DNA of 64,000 bases from Saprospiraceae bacterium UBA7687 (lineage in GTDB: Bacteria > Bacteroidota > Bacteroidia > Chitinophagales > Saprospiraceae). The DNA lies in assembly GCA_002482845.1 (NCBI GenBank), contig DLGT01000141.1:8229-72228 (forward strand), written 5' to 3'. The notes under the pieces were generated by a model, which was given only the letters and a program-made list of their open reading frames with translations, was not told the origin of the DNA and searched no databases. How positions within the stretch are numbered: the first letter of the stretch is position 1; each line of letters opens with the position of its first letter. A program made the position numbers and the translations under genes. Below are positions 41,840 to 50,781 of this stretch, piece by piece.

Positions 41840-42323
41840 CTTTGTCTGTTCTAGTAGCGTCCACTAAAGGATATTGTTTTAATAAAGGATGGTAATCCAT
41901 GTCTTCTACATTCAGAATGATACGGAGATCTGGATGCCCGATAAATTTAATACCATAAAACTCAAACGTTTCCCTTTCCATCCAGTTTGCCCCAGCAAAT
42001 AAGGTCGTAAGGGTAGGTATTTCTAGTTGGGATGCAGGCAAAAATACATGAATCCTAAACCTGATATTATTGATGAAACTATGCAAGTGATAGACTACAG
42101 AAAGTTCCCTATCATTTTGTTCTGGAAAATGTACACCACATAGACTTGTCAAGAAATTTACTTGGAATTTATCATGAGTTTTTAGCCACTTTATCAAGGG
42201 GATGATGATAGATTTTTCTACCACTATATCCAAGGTACCATAAGTCTCTTCAACACTTAAGACTTGATTGCCGAATTGTGCTGATATGGATTCGCCCAAC
42301 ATTTGATTGTTTACTTCTGCCAT
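41817..42323 (-). CDS. nuoC: NADH-quinone oxidoreductase subunit C
   Basis: The 168-residue 30-kDa subunit has the signature ERETFEFYGIKFIGHPDLRI (about 125-145). The preceding region FAGANWMERE and the end HPLLKQYPLVD are standard. It shares position 42323 with the nuoB stop, so the genes are coupled. It forms the connecting Q-module with B and D. Confidence 0.97.
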   Translation of the reverse strand: MAEVNNQMLGESISAQFGNQVLSVEETYGTLDIVVEKSIIIPLIKWLKTHDKFQVNFLTSLCGVHFPEQNDRELSVVYHLHSFINNIRFRIHVFLPASQLEIPTLTTLFAGANWMERETFEFYGIKFIGHPDLRIILNVEDMDYHPLLKQYPLVDATRTDKDDKYFGR

Positions 42324-42871
42324 TAGTCTATTTGATAACTATGAAGTAAATCGTTGTACTCAGCGGATTCTCTTCTCCTGAGTGGTTCGTTTTTGATCAA
42401 CTCTTGAATCTTTAAAATGCCATCCAAGATCGCTTCGGGTGGAGGCGGACATCCAGGAACATACACATCTACAGGTATCACTTTGTCAATGCCTTGAAGG
42501 ACGGAGTATGTATCAAAAATACCACCACTACTAGCGCAAGCACCTACTGCAATGACCCATTTTGGTTCAGCCATTTGGGTGTAAACTTGTTTGAGTACAG
42601 GGCCCATTTTTTTTGCTATCGTTCCCATGACCATTAATAAGTCAGCCTGTCTAGGCGAAAAACTCAATCTCTCCGCACCAAATCTACCCAAATCGTAGGT
42701 TGATGCCATGGTCGCCATAAATTCTATACCACAACAAGAAGTAGCAAAAGGTAATGGCCAAATCGAATTGGCACGAGCCATACCTATGACTTTCTCAATC
42801 TGTGTCAATCCAAAACCTTCACCGACATACATTTCTGGTCCGTTGGGTAATTTAGAAATATTTAGTCCCAT
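42323..42871 (-). CDS. nuoB: NADH-quinone oxidoreductase subunit B
   Basis: The 182-residue subunit holds the terminal 4Fe-4S cluster N2 beside quinone. The tandem cysteines of FATSCCGIEFM (about 44), then VGACASSGGIFD and VYVPGCPPPPEAILDGI, supply the ligands. It overlaps the nuoA end by 10 bp. All catalytic features are intact. Confidence 0.98.
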   Translation of the reverse strand: MGLNISKLPNGPEMYVGEGFGLTQIEKVIGMARANSIWPLPFATSCCGIEFMATMASTYDLGRFGAERLSFSPRQADLLMVMGTIAKKMGPVLKQVYTQMAEPKWVIAVGACASSGGIFDTYSVLQGIDKVIPVDVYVPGCPPPPEAILDGILKIQELIKNEPLRRRESAEYNDLLHSYQID

Positions 42872-43242
42872 TTTAGTGCTCCTTTTTTGATGACATAATA
42901 GTATCCTAGTAAAAATGGTGTAATGAAAATGATCATTTTGAGAAGTCCGTCATAACCCAATTCTCTAAAATTGATGGCCCAAGGATAAAAAAAAATAATT
43001 TCAATATCGAATAGGACAAATAAGATAGCTGCTAGGAAATACTTGACAGAAAATGGTAACCTTGCACTACCGATCGAATCTAGACCACACTCAAAACTTT
43101 GTAATTTCTGAGTCCCTTTACGTTTTGGACCTAAGATATGTGTAAGGATAAAAGTTCCTCCTACAAATCCCACCACCAATATAAACTGGACTAAAATGGA
43201 AAAATAATCTAATCGTATATTTTCTATGACTGATGTATCCAA
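42862..43242 (-). CDS. nuoA: NADH-quinone oxidoreductase subunit A
   Basis: The 126-residue, three-helix membrane subunit begins the 14-gene operon. It carries the conserved ESFECG-like block (QSFECGLDSIGSARLPFSVK), which keeps the cysteine of the quinone-site loop, and FLFDIEIIF-type VLFDIEIIFFYPWA (about 85-98). A TAnnTTTG box lies 41 bp upstream. The operon order A-N is canonical. Confidence 0.97.
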   Translation of the reverse strand: MDTSVIENIRLDYFSILVQFILVVGFVGGTFILTHILGPKRKGTQKLQSFECGLDSIGSARLPFSVKYFLAAILFVLFDIEIIFFYPWAINFRELGYDGLLKMIIFITPFLLGYYYVIKKGALKWD

Positions 43243-43282
43243 AATAAATTGATTTTAAATTATCAATATTGATAAGAAGCCG

Positions 43283-43290
43283 CAAAGTTA
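43283..43290 (-). promoter_or_regulatory. -7 box of the nuo operon
   Basis: TAACTTTG on the minus strand, 41 bp before the nuoA ATG, matches TAnnTTTG. The surrounding 43243-43466 gap is otherwise AT-rich and empty. Confidence 0.45.
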
Positions 43291-43466
43291 ATGAAAAATA
43301 TATTAATTAAATTCTGATATAAAGAATAAAATTCTTCAAGTAACTAACATGGATTTAAAATGTTTGCCTGATTGTAAAATATTTTTGCTCAGACAGTTTT
43401 AAATTCTGTTGTAGAGATGAAATAATACATTGAAAATATTTGTGTAAAGCAAAGTTTGCCAAATGA

Positions 43467-44843
43467 TTATTCTAGAGATTGATTTAAAGATTCAGCATTT
43501 ATTTTTGCTTTACAATCAATAACTTTGCAATTACTAGCAGGTTCGGTATGTGATTTATTGTCTGAAGGATGCCATCCCATTGTACCATAAAGCACAAAAA
43601 AACCAACAACATAAGCCAACATTACATGCCAACCATGTTTAAGCCAAGTTCCTACATTTCTTGCTTCTGGAAATTTATTTGTAATCGCCACACCAGCAGA
43701 TGAACCAAACCACATCATAGATCCACCAAATCCAACAGCATAAGCTAAGATACCCCAATCAAAATGGCCTTGCTCCAAACAAAGTTTTGTCAATGGTATA
43801 TTATCAAAAACTGCCGAAATAAATCCAAGTGCAAAAGCAGTTATCCATGAAGCATTAGGGAGTGTTTCTACTGGCATCATAGATGCAGCGGTAACCAAAC
43901 ACAATAAAAATATAGTACCTTTTATAGCATCTTTTGCTTCATGCCATGGAATTTTTATAAAAGTGGCGCCAACTAAAATTGAGATCCAAACGCCTAATGC
44001 AGGCATATCATAATAGACATTGGACAAAATTGCCCCTACTAATATCATTAATACTACTAGTAATCGACTGTATATTAGTTTTGTACCTTCCTTAGGATCC
44101 GCCGTTATTCTTTGATACTTGTCTTGCTGGAATGATGCAAAATAAGCAACTATTAAAAGAGCAACAATAGCAGCGACATAAGCATGGAGAACATCAAAAG
44201 GCGAAACGCCATCTATCCACATCATGGTAGTCGTAGTGTCACCCACAATACTTCCTGAACCACCGGCGTTACTTGCAGCTACTATGGCGGCTATATATCC
44301 AGGATGGACTTTGTGGTTAAAAACTACTAAGGCGACTGTGCCACCAATCATGGCAGCTGCGATATTGTCCAAAAATGATGAAATTACAAAGATAAAGACT
44401 AAAAGTAATGCAGGACCTTTCCAATCATCAGGTAGAAACTTTGGTAAATAATCCGGCACTCCAGAATCTTCAAAGATTTTTGCTAAGATCCCAAAACCTA
44501 GTAGAAGACCGAATAAATTGATCAAAATAGACCATTCTCCTTGTCTTTGGTGTTTGTCAGAAAGTTGTTCCATAAGACTATTTTGTCCAAAGAAATGTTC
44601 TTGAAAATGATAACCTGTATCAAAAAACAATTTGTAGCCCGCAATTGCCAACAATCCTGTCAAAGCTACTTCAAAAGTTCGATGATGAAAAACCGCTACT
44701 CCAATCAAGGTCAGCGCAAAAAGTATGAACTCAATTCTAATCCCCGCAACGCTAAGAGGTTGGTTTTCAGTGCTAGCTAATAGAAATATTGGGAATAGTA
44801 ATAGTAGAACAAAAAATGAAAACGATTTATTTGCGAATTTCAT
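43467..44843 (-). CDS. nhaD: NhaD-type Na+/H+ antiporter (ion-transporter superfamily)
   Basis: The 458-residue product has about 12-13 membrane helices. I start at the ATG at 44843 (MKFANKSFSFF), not the TTG three codons earlier. Family marks are SSFLDNIAAAMIGGTVALVV, the glycine-rich SNAGGSGSIVGDTTTTMMW (about 195-213) and the second-half repeat FISAVFDNIPLTKLC with GFGGSMMWFGSSAGVA. It should exchange Na+ or Li+ for protons across the inner membrane. It sits about 220 bp upstream of nuoA on the same strand, which suits an organism that must balance a sodium gradient, but it probably has its own promoter. Confidence 0.85.
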   Translation of the reverse strand: MKFANKSFSFFVLLLLFPIFLLASTENQPLSVAGIRIEFILFALTLIGVAVFHHRTFEVALTGLLAIAGYKLFFDTGYHFQEHFFGQNSLMEQLSDKHQRQGEWSILINLFGLLLGFGILAKIFEDSGVPDYLPKFLPDDWKGPALLLVFIFVISSFLDNIAAAMIGGTVALVVFNHKVHPGYIAAIVAASNAGGSGSIVGDTTTTMMWIDGVSPFDVLHAYVAAIVALLIVAYFASFQQDKYQRITADPKEGTKLIYSRLLVVLMILVGAILSNVYYDMPALGVWISILVGATFIKIPWHEAKDAIKGTIFLLCLVTAASMMPVETLPNASWITAFALGFISAVFDNIPLTKLCLEQGHFDWGILAYAVGFGGSMMWFGSSAGVAITNKFPEARNVGTWLKHGWHVMLAYVVGFFVLYGTMGWHPSDNKSHTEPASNCKVIDCKAKINAESLNQSLE

Positions 44844-45090
44844 GCTAATCAATTTAGTAAAAATAATGGTTTAAAATGTAAGCCTATGATTGATTGTGCT
44901 TTATCATCAATATATCATATATTAAATGGATTTCCGAAAATAAAATCCACTGATCCACTATTGAAATGATCATATTTTCAACGATTCTTAATAATAAAGC
45001 TATAAGAATTTTATAACAAGTACATGTCCAGTATTTGTTAGCTTGTCATGGTTTTGTCTTTAAAGATTACAAAACGTTACAAATTTTAAT

Positions 45091-45450
45091 TTACCAAAAG
45101 GTATGGAAAGGGAAAATCAGTTTTTTTAATGCGGATTGAATGGCAGTAGAAATGTTCAGTAATTCAGTTGATGTACATTCTTTTACTAATACAGGTATTG
45201 CAACAATGTTTATATACCCTGAAAAGTATTTAATAGACTTTTTTTCTTTAAGTGAAAGGTCTATATTTTGTTGTGTAGAAGTTAGCTCATTTTTAGTACA
45301 ACCTTGGAGTTTTACGTGATCTCCTTTGTTTATTTCTTGTTGACTTGGGAAGGTTGGGACAATAATTTCTATTTTTGGTGCAGCAATAAATGCAACCATC
45401 AAAAGGGTGCAAGCCAAAAATATAGAAATATGTCTTTTAAAATCTACCAC
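45091..45450 (-). CDS. Small uncharacterised exported or membrane-anchored protein
   Basis: The 119-residue product begins with one hydrophobic segment (ISIFLACTLLMVAFIAAPKI, about 7-26), likely a signal anchor. A polar domain with two spaced cysteines (LQGCTKNE and VKECTSTE) follows. No family is recognised. It is isolated, with about 240 bp of empty AT-rich DNA on its downstream side (44853-45090). Confidence 0.55.
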   Translation of the reverse strand: MVDFKRHISIFLACTLLMVAFIAAPKIEIIVPTFPSQQEINKGDHVKLQGCTKNELTSTQQNIDLSLKEKKSIKYFSGYINIVAIPVLVKECTSTELLNISTAIQSALKKLIFPFHTFW

Positions 45451-45567
45451 ATAACAAAGGTAGTTGATAGTTTTTGTATTGGACTATATTTATTGCAAAA
45501 ATTATCATGGCAATTGATTTTATGGTTGTAGTTTCTAGAGTTTTGAGACTTGGATATTAAATTTCAT

Positions 45568-45623
45568 AAAAAAAAGCCCTTTCGAAATAAGTGATCTACT
45601 ATATAACTAACTTCAAAAGGGCT
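45568..45623 (-). terminator. Terminator after the thioredoxin-like pair
   Basis: Read on the minus strand, AGCCCTTT (complement of 45616-45623) pairs with AAAGGGCT (complement of 45575-45582) and a run of eight T follows (complement of 45568-45575). It lies about 20 bp after the stop at 45644. Confidence 0.75.
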
Positions 45624-45643
45624 ACCTGTTTTATTAAAATTCT

Positions 45644-46255
45644 CTATTTGCTTTTGACCTTAATAGAACAACCAATTGCTTTTGTAACCGCTGGAACAGG
45701 TTCTTTACCTTTATCCAAAGCTGCGATGGCGTTTTCAAGATATTTCTCTTCGACTTGGGAAGCATCTTCTGCATTATCGTCAATAGCACCTATATATTTC
45801 ACGATATGGTTTTTGTCTAGCAAAAATACATGTGGTGTTTTGGTCGCACCATATGCGGGGTACACTTTTTGTCCATCATCAAATAAATATGGGAAATCAA
45901 ATCCCTTATCTTTCGCACGAACTTTCATTTTCTCATAACTATCATCTGGTTTAACTTCTGGATCGTTAGGGTTAATAGCTATTACTTGGTATCCTTTTTT
46001 ACCATATTTTTTGGATAATTCAACGATTCTATCTTCATACATCACTGCAAACGGACAAGAATTGCAAGTGAAAACGACTATAAAACCTTTTGCATCTTTA
46101 AAGCTAGCTAAAGAATAATTTTTACCATCTACAGATTTAAGGTCAAAATCAGAAGCTTTATCACCAGGCTGAAACCCTGAATTGGGTACTTTTATATCAC
46201 CGTTTGTCAAAATCGAAATGGTGAATAAAATTTGGAATAATACATTCATATTCAA
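45644..46255 (-). CDS. Exported AhpC/TSA-type thioredoxin-fold protein
   Basis: The 203-residue protein has a short signal peptide (about 1-19) and a redoxin domain. GDKASDFDLKSVDGKNYSLA is the usual AhpC/TSA start, and the active site is VVFTCNSCPFAVMYEDRI (CNSC, about 65-75). The block PYLFDDGQKVYPAYGATKTP, with the cis-proline region, follows. It resembles the thioredoxin-family proteins of Bacteroidota that reduce or oxidise periplasmic thiols. It begins directly after the stop of the TlpA-like gene, so both are one unit. Confidence 0.85.
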   Translation of the reverse strand: MNMNVLFQILFTISILTNGDIKVPNSGFQPGDKASDFDLKSVDGKNYSLASFKDAKGFIVVFTCNSCPFAVMYEDRIVELSKKYGKKGYQVIAINPNDPEVKPDDSYEKMKVRAKDKGFDFPYLFDDGQKVYPAYGATKTPHVFLLDKNHIVKYIGAIDDNAEDASQVEEKYLENAIAALDKGKEPVPAVTKAIGCSIKVKSK

Positions 46256-46750
46256 TTATTTATATTTACTAAATGAAAAAATAAAATCTTCTAATTCTTC
46301 TAAATTGGCAAACTCTCTTTCTGCAAATAACTTTTTATCACCTTGTACTAAATAAGTGGCAGGTATCGATCCAGACCAAGATGCATCTACTTTTGGGAGC
46401 CAAGTGTCGTATTTCTTATCATTCATTATAACAACTTCAGAAGCGATCTTGTTTTTTGTGATAAACGGAAGCAAGTGAGACTTTATTTGTCGTTTAAAAT
46501 CTAAACTTACCAACACAACTTTAAACTTTTGTTCCTTATATTTTTTATTAAAAGCTTCGAAGTAAGGAAGTTCTTTTACACAAGGCGCGCACCACGTAGC
46601 CCAAAAATTAATGACATAAGTTGTATCATTGTTTCTGAAAACAGCAGCAGAAAGAGAATCATATGTATCATACTCGGGAAGAACCTGTGTTTGAGCTTTT
46701 GATGCCGACAATATAAAAACCAAACTAATTATCGCTGTGAATACTTTCAT
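46256..46750 (-). CDS. Exported TlpA/ResA-like thiol-disulfide protein
   Basis: The 164-residue protein has a signal peptide (MKVFTAIISLVFILSASKA) and a thioredoxin fold. Its active site is NFWATWCAPCVKELPYFEAF (WCAPC, about 50-55), as in TlpA and ResA. The cis-proline segment GSIPATYLV lies near 130. It probably keeps periplasmic cysteines reduced, perhaps in cytochrome maturation or for the neighbouring CNSC protein. It is the first gene of the pair, in a minus-strand unit divergent from pyrR. Confidence 0.9.
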   Translation of the reverse strand: MKVFTAIISLVFILSASKAQTQVLPEYDTYDSLSAAVFRNNDTTYVINFWATWCAPCVKELPYFEAFNKKYKEQKFKVVLVSLDFKRQIKSHLLPFITKNKIASEVVIMNDKKYDTWLPKVDASWSGSIPATYLVQGDKKLFAEREFANLEELEDFIFSFSKYK

Positions 46751-46882
46751 AAAATAAATAACAGAGACTAGATTCCAATGTTTTCAAACACTGTTTTATA
46801 TTTGGTTATAGTTTTGTTAAAATTGGTTCAAATAAAAGATGTGTATTTTTTTTAAAGAAATATGGAAAGACTTTTTCTCACT

Positions 46883-46907
46883 GCGACAAAAATTCTATCT
46901 TTGTCGC
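46883..46907 (+). promoter_or_regulatory. pyrR promoter with overlapping inverted repeat
   Basis: The perfect arms GCGACAAA (46883-46890) and TTTGTCGC (46900-46907) overlap a -7 box TATCTTTG (46896-46903). The pyrR ATG is only 5 bp after the repeat, so the 5' leader must be very short. No attenuator hairpin of the Bacillus PyrR type is visible. The repeat could be an operator. Confidence 0.5.
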
Positions 46908-46911
46908 TGAT

Positions 46912-47466
46912 ATGGATCAAGGAAAAATCATAGTATCGTCCGAAAGGTTTCAACTTACACTTCTGAGGTTAGCTCATCAGATACTAGAAAACCATTTGAA
47001 GCCCGAAGATTTGTGCATTATCGGCATCCAAGAGCGAGGCGTCCCGCTTGCTGCTCGTCTTAAGGACAATCTTATAGAAATGCTCGGAGGACAGCCATTT
47101 AAGTATGGAGCCTTAGATATTACTTTTTATCGAGATGATTTCCGTAGGAGAGATGTCCCCATCAAAGCAGCTACAACAGAGATTGACTTTTTGGTAGAAA
47201 ACAAAAATGTTTTATTGGTAGATGATGTCCTTTATACAGGAAGGACCGTGCATGCTGCTATGGCTGCCTTGCAGGATTTCGGTCGACCGCAAAAGATAGA
47301 AATGTTGTGTATGGTAGATAGGCGATTTAATAGGCATTTTCCCATCAAAGCAGATTATTTAGGCATGTCTGTAGACGCACTCGACGAAGCTTATGTAAAA
47401 GTAAACTGGAAAGATATCGACGGCGAAGATGAAGTTAGACTTTTTTCAGGTAAAATCATAAAATAA
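46912..47466 (+). CDS. pyrR: PyrR, uracil phosphoribosyltransferase-type regulator
   Basis: The 184-residue protein has the PRPP-binding signature VLLVDDVLYTGRTVHAAM (about 101-118). Other conserved parts are IGIQERGVPLA, DITFYRDDFRRR and LCMVDRRFNR. In Gram-positives PyrR binds pyr mRNA and also has phosphoribosyltransferase activity; in Bacteroidota its regulatory role is less certain. It is followed by pyrB after 15 bp, a common pyrR-pyrB arrangement. The leader is too short for an RNA attenuator, so any control would be at another level. Confidence 0.96.
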   Translation: MDQGKIIVSSERFQLTLLRLAHQILENHLKPEDLCIIGIQERGVPLAARLKDNLIEMLGGQPFKYGALDITFYRDDFRRRDVPIKAATTEIDFLVENKNVLLVDDVLYTGRTVHAAMAALQDFGRPQKIEMLCMVDRRFNRHFPIKADYLGMSVDALDEAYVKVNWKDIDGEDEVRLFSGKIIK

Positions 47467-47481
47467 AGAACGATAAAAAAT

Positions 47482-48414
47482 ATGTCTTCATCTCAACTCA
47501 GTACCAAACATCTTCTCGGCATCAAATATATTACTAAAGAAGATATCGAACTGATTTTTAAGACTGCTGTTGAATTTAAAGACGTTATCAATCGACCTAT
47601 TAAAAAAGTGCCATCTCTAAGAGACGTTACAGTTGCTAATGTTTTTTTTGAAAACTCCACTCGTACTCGTATATCATTTGAACTTGCTGAAAGAAGACTT
47701 TCTGCGGATGTAGTCAATTTTGCAGCATCATCATCTTCCGTTAGTAAAGGTGAAACATTACTAGATACTGTCAATAATATTTTGGCAATGAAAGTAGATA
47801 TGGTCGTCATGCGTCATCCAGCGCCAGGAGCTCATCATTTTTTGGCTAAGCATATAGATGCAAATATCATAAATGCTGGCGACGGCACCCACGAACATCC
47901 TACCCAAGCATTACTAGATGCATTCTCTATCCAAGAAACATTAGGTTCTGTAGAAGGAAAAAATATCGTTATTGTAGGTGATATTTTACATAGTAGGGTA
48001 GCACTGAGCAATATTTTTTGTCTCAACAAATTAGGTGCTAATGTAAAAGTATGTGGACCTTCCACCTTGATTCCAAGACATATAGAAAGTCTTGGTGTGA
48101 CTGTGGAGCACGATGTCAGAAAGGCCCTTGAATGGTGTGATGTAGCCAATGTACTCAGAATACAACTGGAACGTCAGGATATTAAATACATACCATCACT
48201 CAGAGAGTATGCTCAATATTTTGGCATTAATAAACAACTACTGAATGACATCAACAAAGACATTGTCATCATGCACCCTGGTCCTATCAATCGTGGTGTC
48301 GAGATCACAAGTGATGTGGCTGACTCCAAACAGTCAATCATTTTGGACCAAGTAGAAAATGGTGTCGCTATCAGGATGGCTGTCTTATATTTATTAGCGG
48401 GGAAAAAAGGGTAG
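47482..48414 (+). CDS. pyrB: Aspartate carbamoyltransferase catalytic subunit
   Basis: The 310-residue enzyme of pyrimidine synthesis joins carbamoyl phosphate to aspartate. The carbamoyl-phosphate loop FFENSTRTRISFELAERR (about 52-69), SSVSKGETLLDT, MRHPAPGAHH and HEHPTQALLDAF are present. The aspartate region MHPGPINRGVEI (about 265-276) is also intact. The length is that of the catalytic chain, and no pyrI regulatory subunit is in the window. It is co-directional with pyrR, and a strong terminator follows 137 bp later. Confidence 0.98.
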   Translation: MSSSQLSTKHLLGIKYITKEDIELIFKTAVEFKDVINRPIKKVPSLRDVTVANVFFENSTRTRISFELAERRLSADVVNFAASSSSVSKGETLLDTVNNILAMKVDMVVMRHPAPGAHHFLAKHIDANIINAGDGTHEHPTQALLDAFSIQETLGSVEGKNIVIVGDILHSRVALSNIFCLNKLGANVKVCGPSTLIPRHIESLGVTVEHDVRKALEWCDVANVLRIQLERQDIKYIPSLREYAQYFGINKQLLNDINKDIVIMHPGPINRGVEITSDVADSKQSIILDQVENGVAIRMAVLYLLAGKKG

Positions 48415-48550
48415 AAAGCTTTTTTTGATTGGAAAAACATATAAAAACATATATAAGATAACATTCTATATACCGCTCAAGAATATTTGTTCGTAGGAAT
48501 TAATAGAAGGTACTTCATTAAATTTTTTAACATACTTTCGTCGCAATATA

Positions 48551-48591
48551 AAATAAAAAAGGCCCAACAAAATGTCGAGCCTTTTTTATTT
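48551..48591. terminator. Bidirectional terminator between pyrB and the SusE/F-like gene
   Basis: Perfect 13-bp arms AAATAAAAAAGGC (48551-48563) and GCCTTTTTTATTT (48579-48591) give a T-run on either strand. It lies between two convergent genes. Confidence 0.85.
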
Positions 48592-48610
48592 CTATCATTT
48601 ACAATGATCA

Positions 48611-50443
48611 TTATTTAACAATAACTACTGATTTCACGGCAAAGTTCTTATCGTTTGAAATTCTCAAAACATAGTTTCCTGCTTTAATGTCAGAAACGTT
48701 GATTTTTGAAGTTCCTTGAGTATTTAATACTTGTGTTCTCAATTCCTGTCCGTTTACATTATATAAAGTAACACTTACTTGTCCTTTTAACGCATCTGTG
48801 TTTACTTCTACATTAAGGAAGTCTTTTGCTGGGTTAGGGAATATTTTGATCACATCTCCACTTAATAAATCATAAGTTGAAGTTGCTTCGCTGAATGCAT
48901 ATTCACCAGTGTCAGATCTGAACTCCACATTGTAAGTACCTGCAACTGGTTCTATATTTTGACCTGGCATTACAGCGATACCAGTTGGGAAACCTGAACC
49001 TGCATCTGATTTTCCCCAGTTTAAAGTCCATGCTGCATCTACTCTAAATTTTAAACCACCATCTGCATCTGGGTCATAGTCAATTAAAGTTACATTTGCA
49101 AGTCTCCAAAGATTAACATTGTCCACATCTTTTGTCATAAATGCATCTCTACTTTCATCATCTCCTGGCCAATCGCCAAAAGGACCAGATTTTCCTACTA
49201 ATGAAATCCTATCATATTCTACTATTGCCTCGAAGTTATAAGCTAATGTAGCACTATTAAATGTGATTTTATAATCTCCAGCAGGGATTGCTATATCTGG
49301 GCTAAATCCGCCTTCTGCTGTACCAGCAGGGAAATCCGCGCCTCCCCAACTCAATTCAATGTTGTTTTCTGGTATAAATCTAAGGTCACCGTCTACTAAA
49401 TCTGTTCTAAGTGACCATTTTGTAAAATCATTTGGATCTTTTATCATTGGTGTAGCTGTTGCAAAACCACCAGGTGTTGCACTTCCTATAATACCAACGG
49501 TAGGGTAGTCAATCCTTTTTACAAAGTTGTATTCAAATGTTTTTGTGTTAAAAGTACCTTGATACTCCCCAGCATTATCCGCAGACACAGGTATGTTATC
49601 ACTACTATTAAATACACCTACACCATTTGGAAAATCTAGTCCACCCCAATTATCAGTCCAAGCACTATCTGCTCTAAATTTGAAAGAACCTTCTTTTAAT
49701 GTAATGATAATATTCCAAAGATCAGGATTTGAAGCATCTTTAGTCATTGGTGTTTCATTATCCCATCCAGTTGGCGTTGCATCTCCTATCATACCAATAC
49801 TCCTAAAATCTACTTCTTCAGTAAATTTATAAGCACCAGTAACTTTGTTGAAGTCAACTCTGTATCTACCTGCTGTTGCAATTGGAATGTTGTCTGGAGA
49901 ACCTAGTACTGCAATGCCTTCTGGAAAATCTGTTGATCCCCAATTAATTGCCCAATCGTCATCTTGTCTGAATTTTGCATTTTTGTTTGTCAAATCGATA
50001 ACAATATAGTACTGATTTGTGTCGGTTGGATCTATGTACATGTCTGTATCATTATCCCACCCTCCAGGTGTAGCATCACCAATAATACCAATATTTGAAT
50101 CTACATCAAAATAGTATTCACCGCTGTTTGAGTTGAAAGTTACGGTATAATCTCCTGCAAAAACTGGAATGTCGGGACTACCAGGTGTAGAAGAACCGAT
50201 ACCTTTAGGGAAAGCCTTGTCTCCCCAGCTTAAATCCCAATTATTATTGGCCCTGAATTTGCAAGCCGCTGTTGTTAACGTGATATCTAAGGTCCACGTA
50301 GAGTCAGTAAGTTTTGTCATAGGTGTTTCGTTATCCCATCCACCAGAAGTGGCTGACCCAATTAGACCTACTGATGTAACCTGAGCATTCAGACCAATTG
50401 CCAAGGTGAAAAAACATAAAATGGTAAGTAAATGTGACTTCAT
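48611..50443 (-). CDS. Secreted SusE/SusF-like protein with five repeated modules and T9SS domain
   Basis: The 610-residue protein has a signal peptide (residues 1-20). Five tandem modules of roughly 100 residues follow, starting near 24, 117, 212, 307 and 407. Each opens with a version of IGDATPGGWDNETPMTKD, then shows (F/L)KFRADxxWxxNWG and an AGxYxVxFNxxTGxYxF close. These are SusE/SusF-type starch-binding modules, where the repeated Trp/Asn face would hold glycan. A T9SS type A sorting domain (PNPAKDFLNVEVN ... NYVLRISNDKNFAVKSV) ends the protein, so it is exported by T9SS and is not a lipoprotein like classical SusE/F. No SusC or SusD adjoins. The last module has an insertion (DYDPDADGG). 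Confidence 0.82.
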   Translation of the reverse strand: MKSHLLTILCFFTLAIGLNAQVTSVGLIGSATSGGWDNETPMTKLTDSTWTLDITLTTAACKFRANNNWDLSWGDKAFPKGIGSSTPGSPDIPVFAGDYTVTFNSNSGEYYFDVDSNIGIIGDATPGGWDNDTDMYIDPTDTNQYYIVIDLTNKNAKFRQDDDWAINWGSTDFPEGIAVLGSPDNIPIATAGRYRVDFNKVTGAYKFTEEVDFRSIGMIGDATPTGWDNETPMTKDASNPDLWNIIITLKEGSFKFRADSAWTDNWGGLDFPNGVGVFNSSDNIPVSADNAGEYQGTFNTKTFEYNFVKRIDYPTVGIIGSATPGGFATATPMIKDPNDFTKWSLRTDLVDGDLRFIPENNIELSWGGADFPAGTAEGGFSPDIAIPAGDYKITFNSATLAYNFEAIVEYDRISLVGKSGPFGDWPGDDESRDAFMTKDVDNVNLWRLANVTLIDYDPDADGGLKFRVDAAWTLNWGKSDAGSGFPTGIAVMPGQNIEPVAGTYNVEFRSDTGEYAFSEATSTYDLLSGDVIKIFPNPAKDFLNVEVNTDALKGQVSVTLYNVNGQELRTQVLNTQGTSKINVSDIKAGNYVLRISNDKNFAVKSVVIVK

Positions 50444-50781
50444 GATTATAAATTTTTAATTAAAACAAAAAGATAATGTTAATTGGACACAAAGTAAAAA
50501 CATTTTTTAAAATAAGCATTAATTTGTTATTAAAAAATAGTCTTTTTTTATATTTTTAAGATTTAAAGTGGTAATTTGGTACTTTCTGGATATTATTTAG
50601 GGAATAACCAATCTTTTACAGATGAAAGGCGGGAGATATTGATTGTAATTATAAAGTCTAACTGATAATTTTGCTATTAGCTTAATCTAATTCTTCAGAT
50701 AGTTTTAAAGGAGTTGGTTTTAGTGGCTTTATTAGTTTTATTCAATGAAATTATAGCTTCTCTTAAAGTTGGTGTTTAAAA
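50444..50781. other. Intergenic, no gene seen
   Basis: AT-rich DNA of about 340 bp between the five-module protein and the GT2 gene. It should contain the promoter of the five-module gene (near 50460-50520), but I find no clear TAnnTTTG box, terminator or RNA gene. Confidence 0.4.

Noticed and set aside
44843..45090. Regulatory RNA or riboswitch in front of the NhaD-type gene
   Set aside because: No conserved stem or terminator could be recognised in this AT-rich gap.
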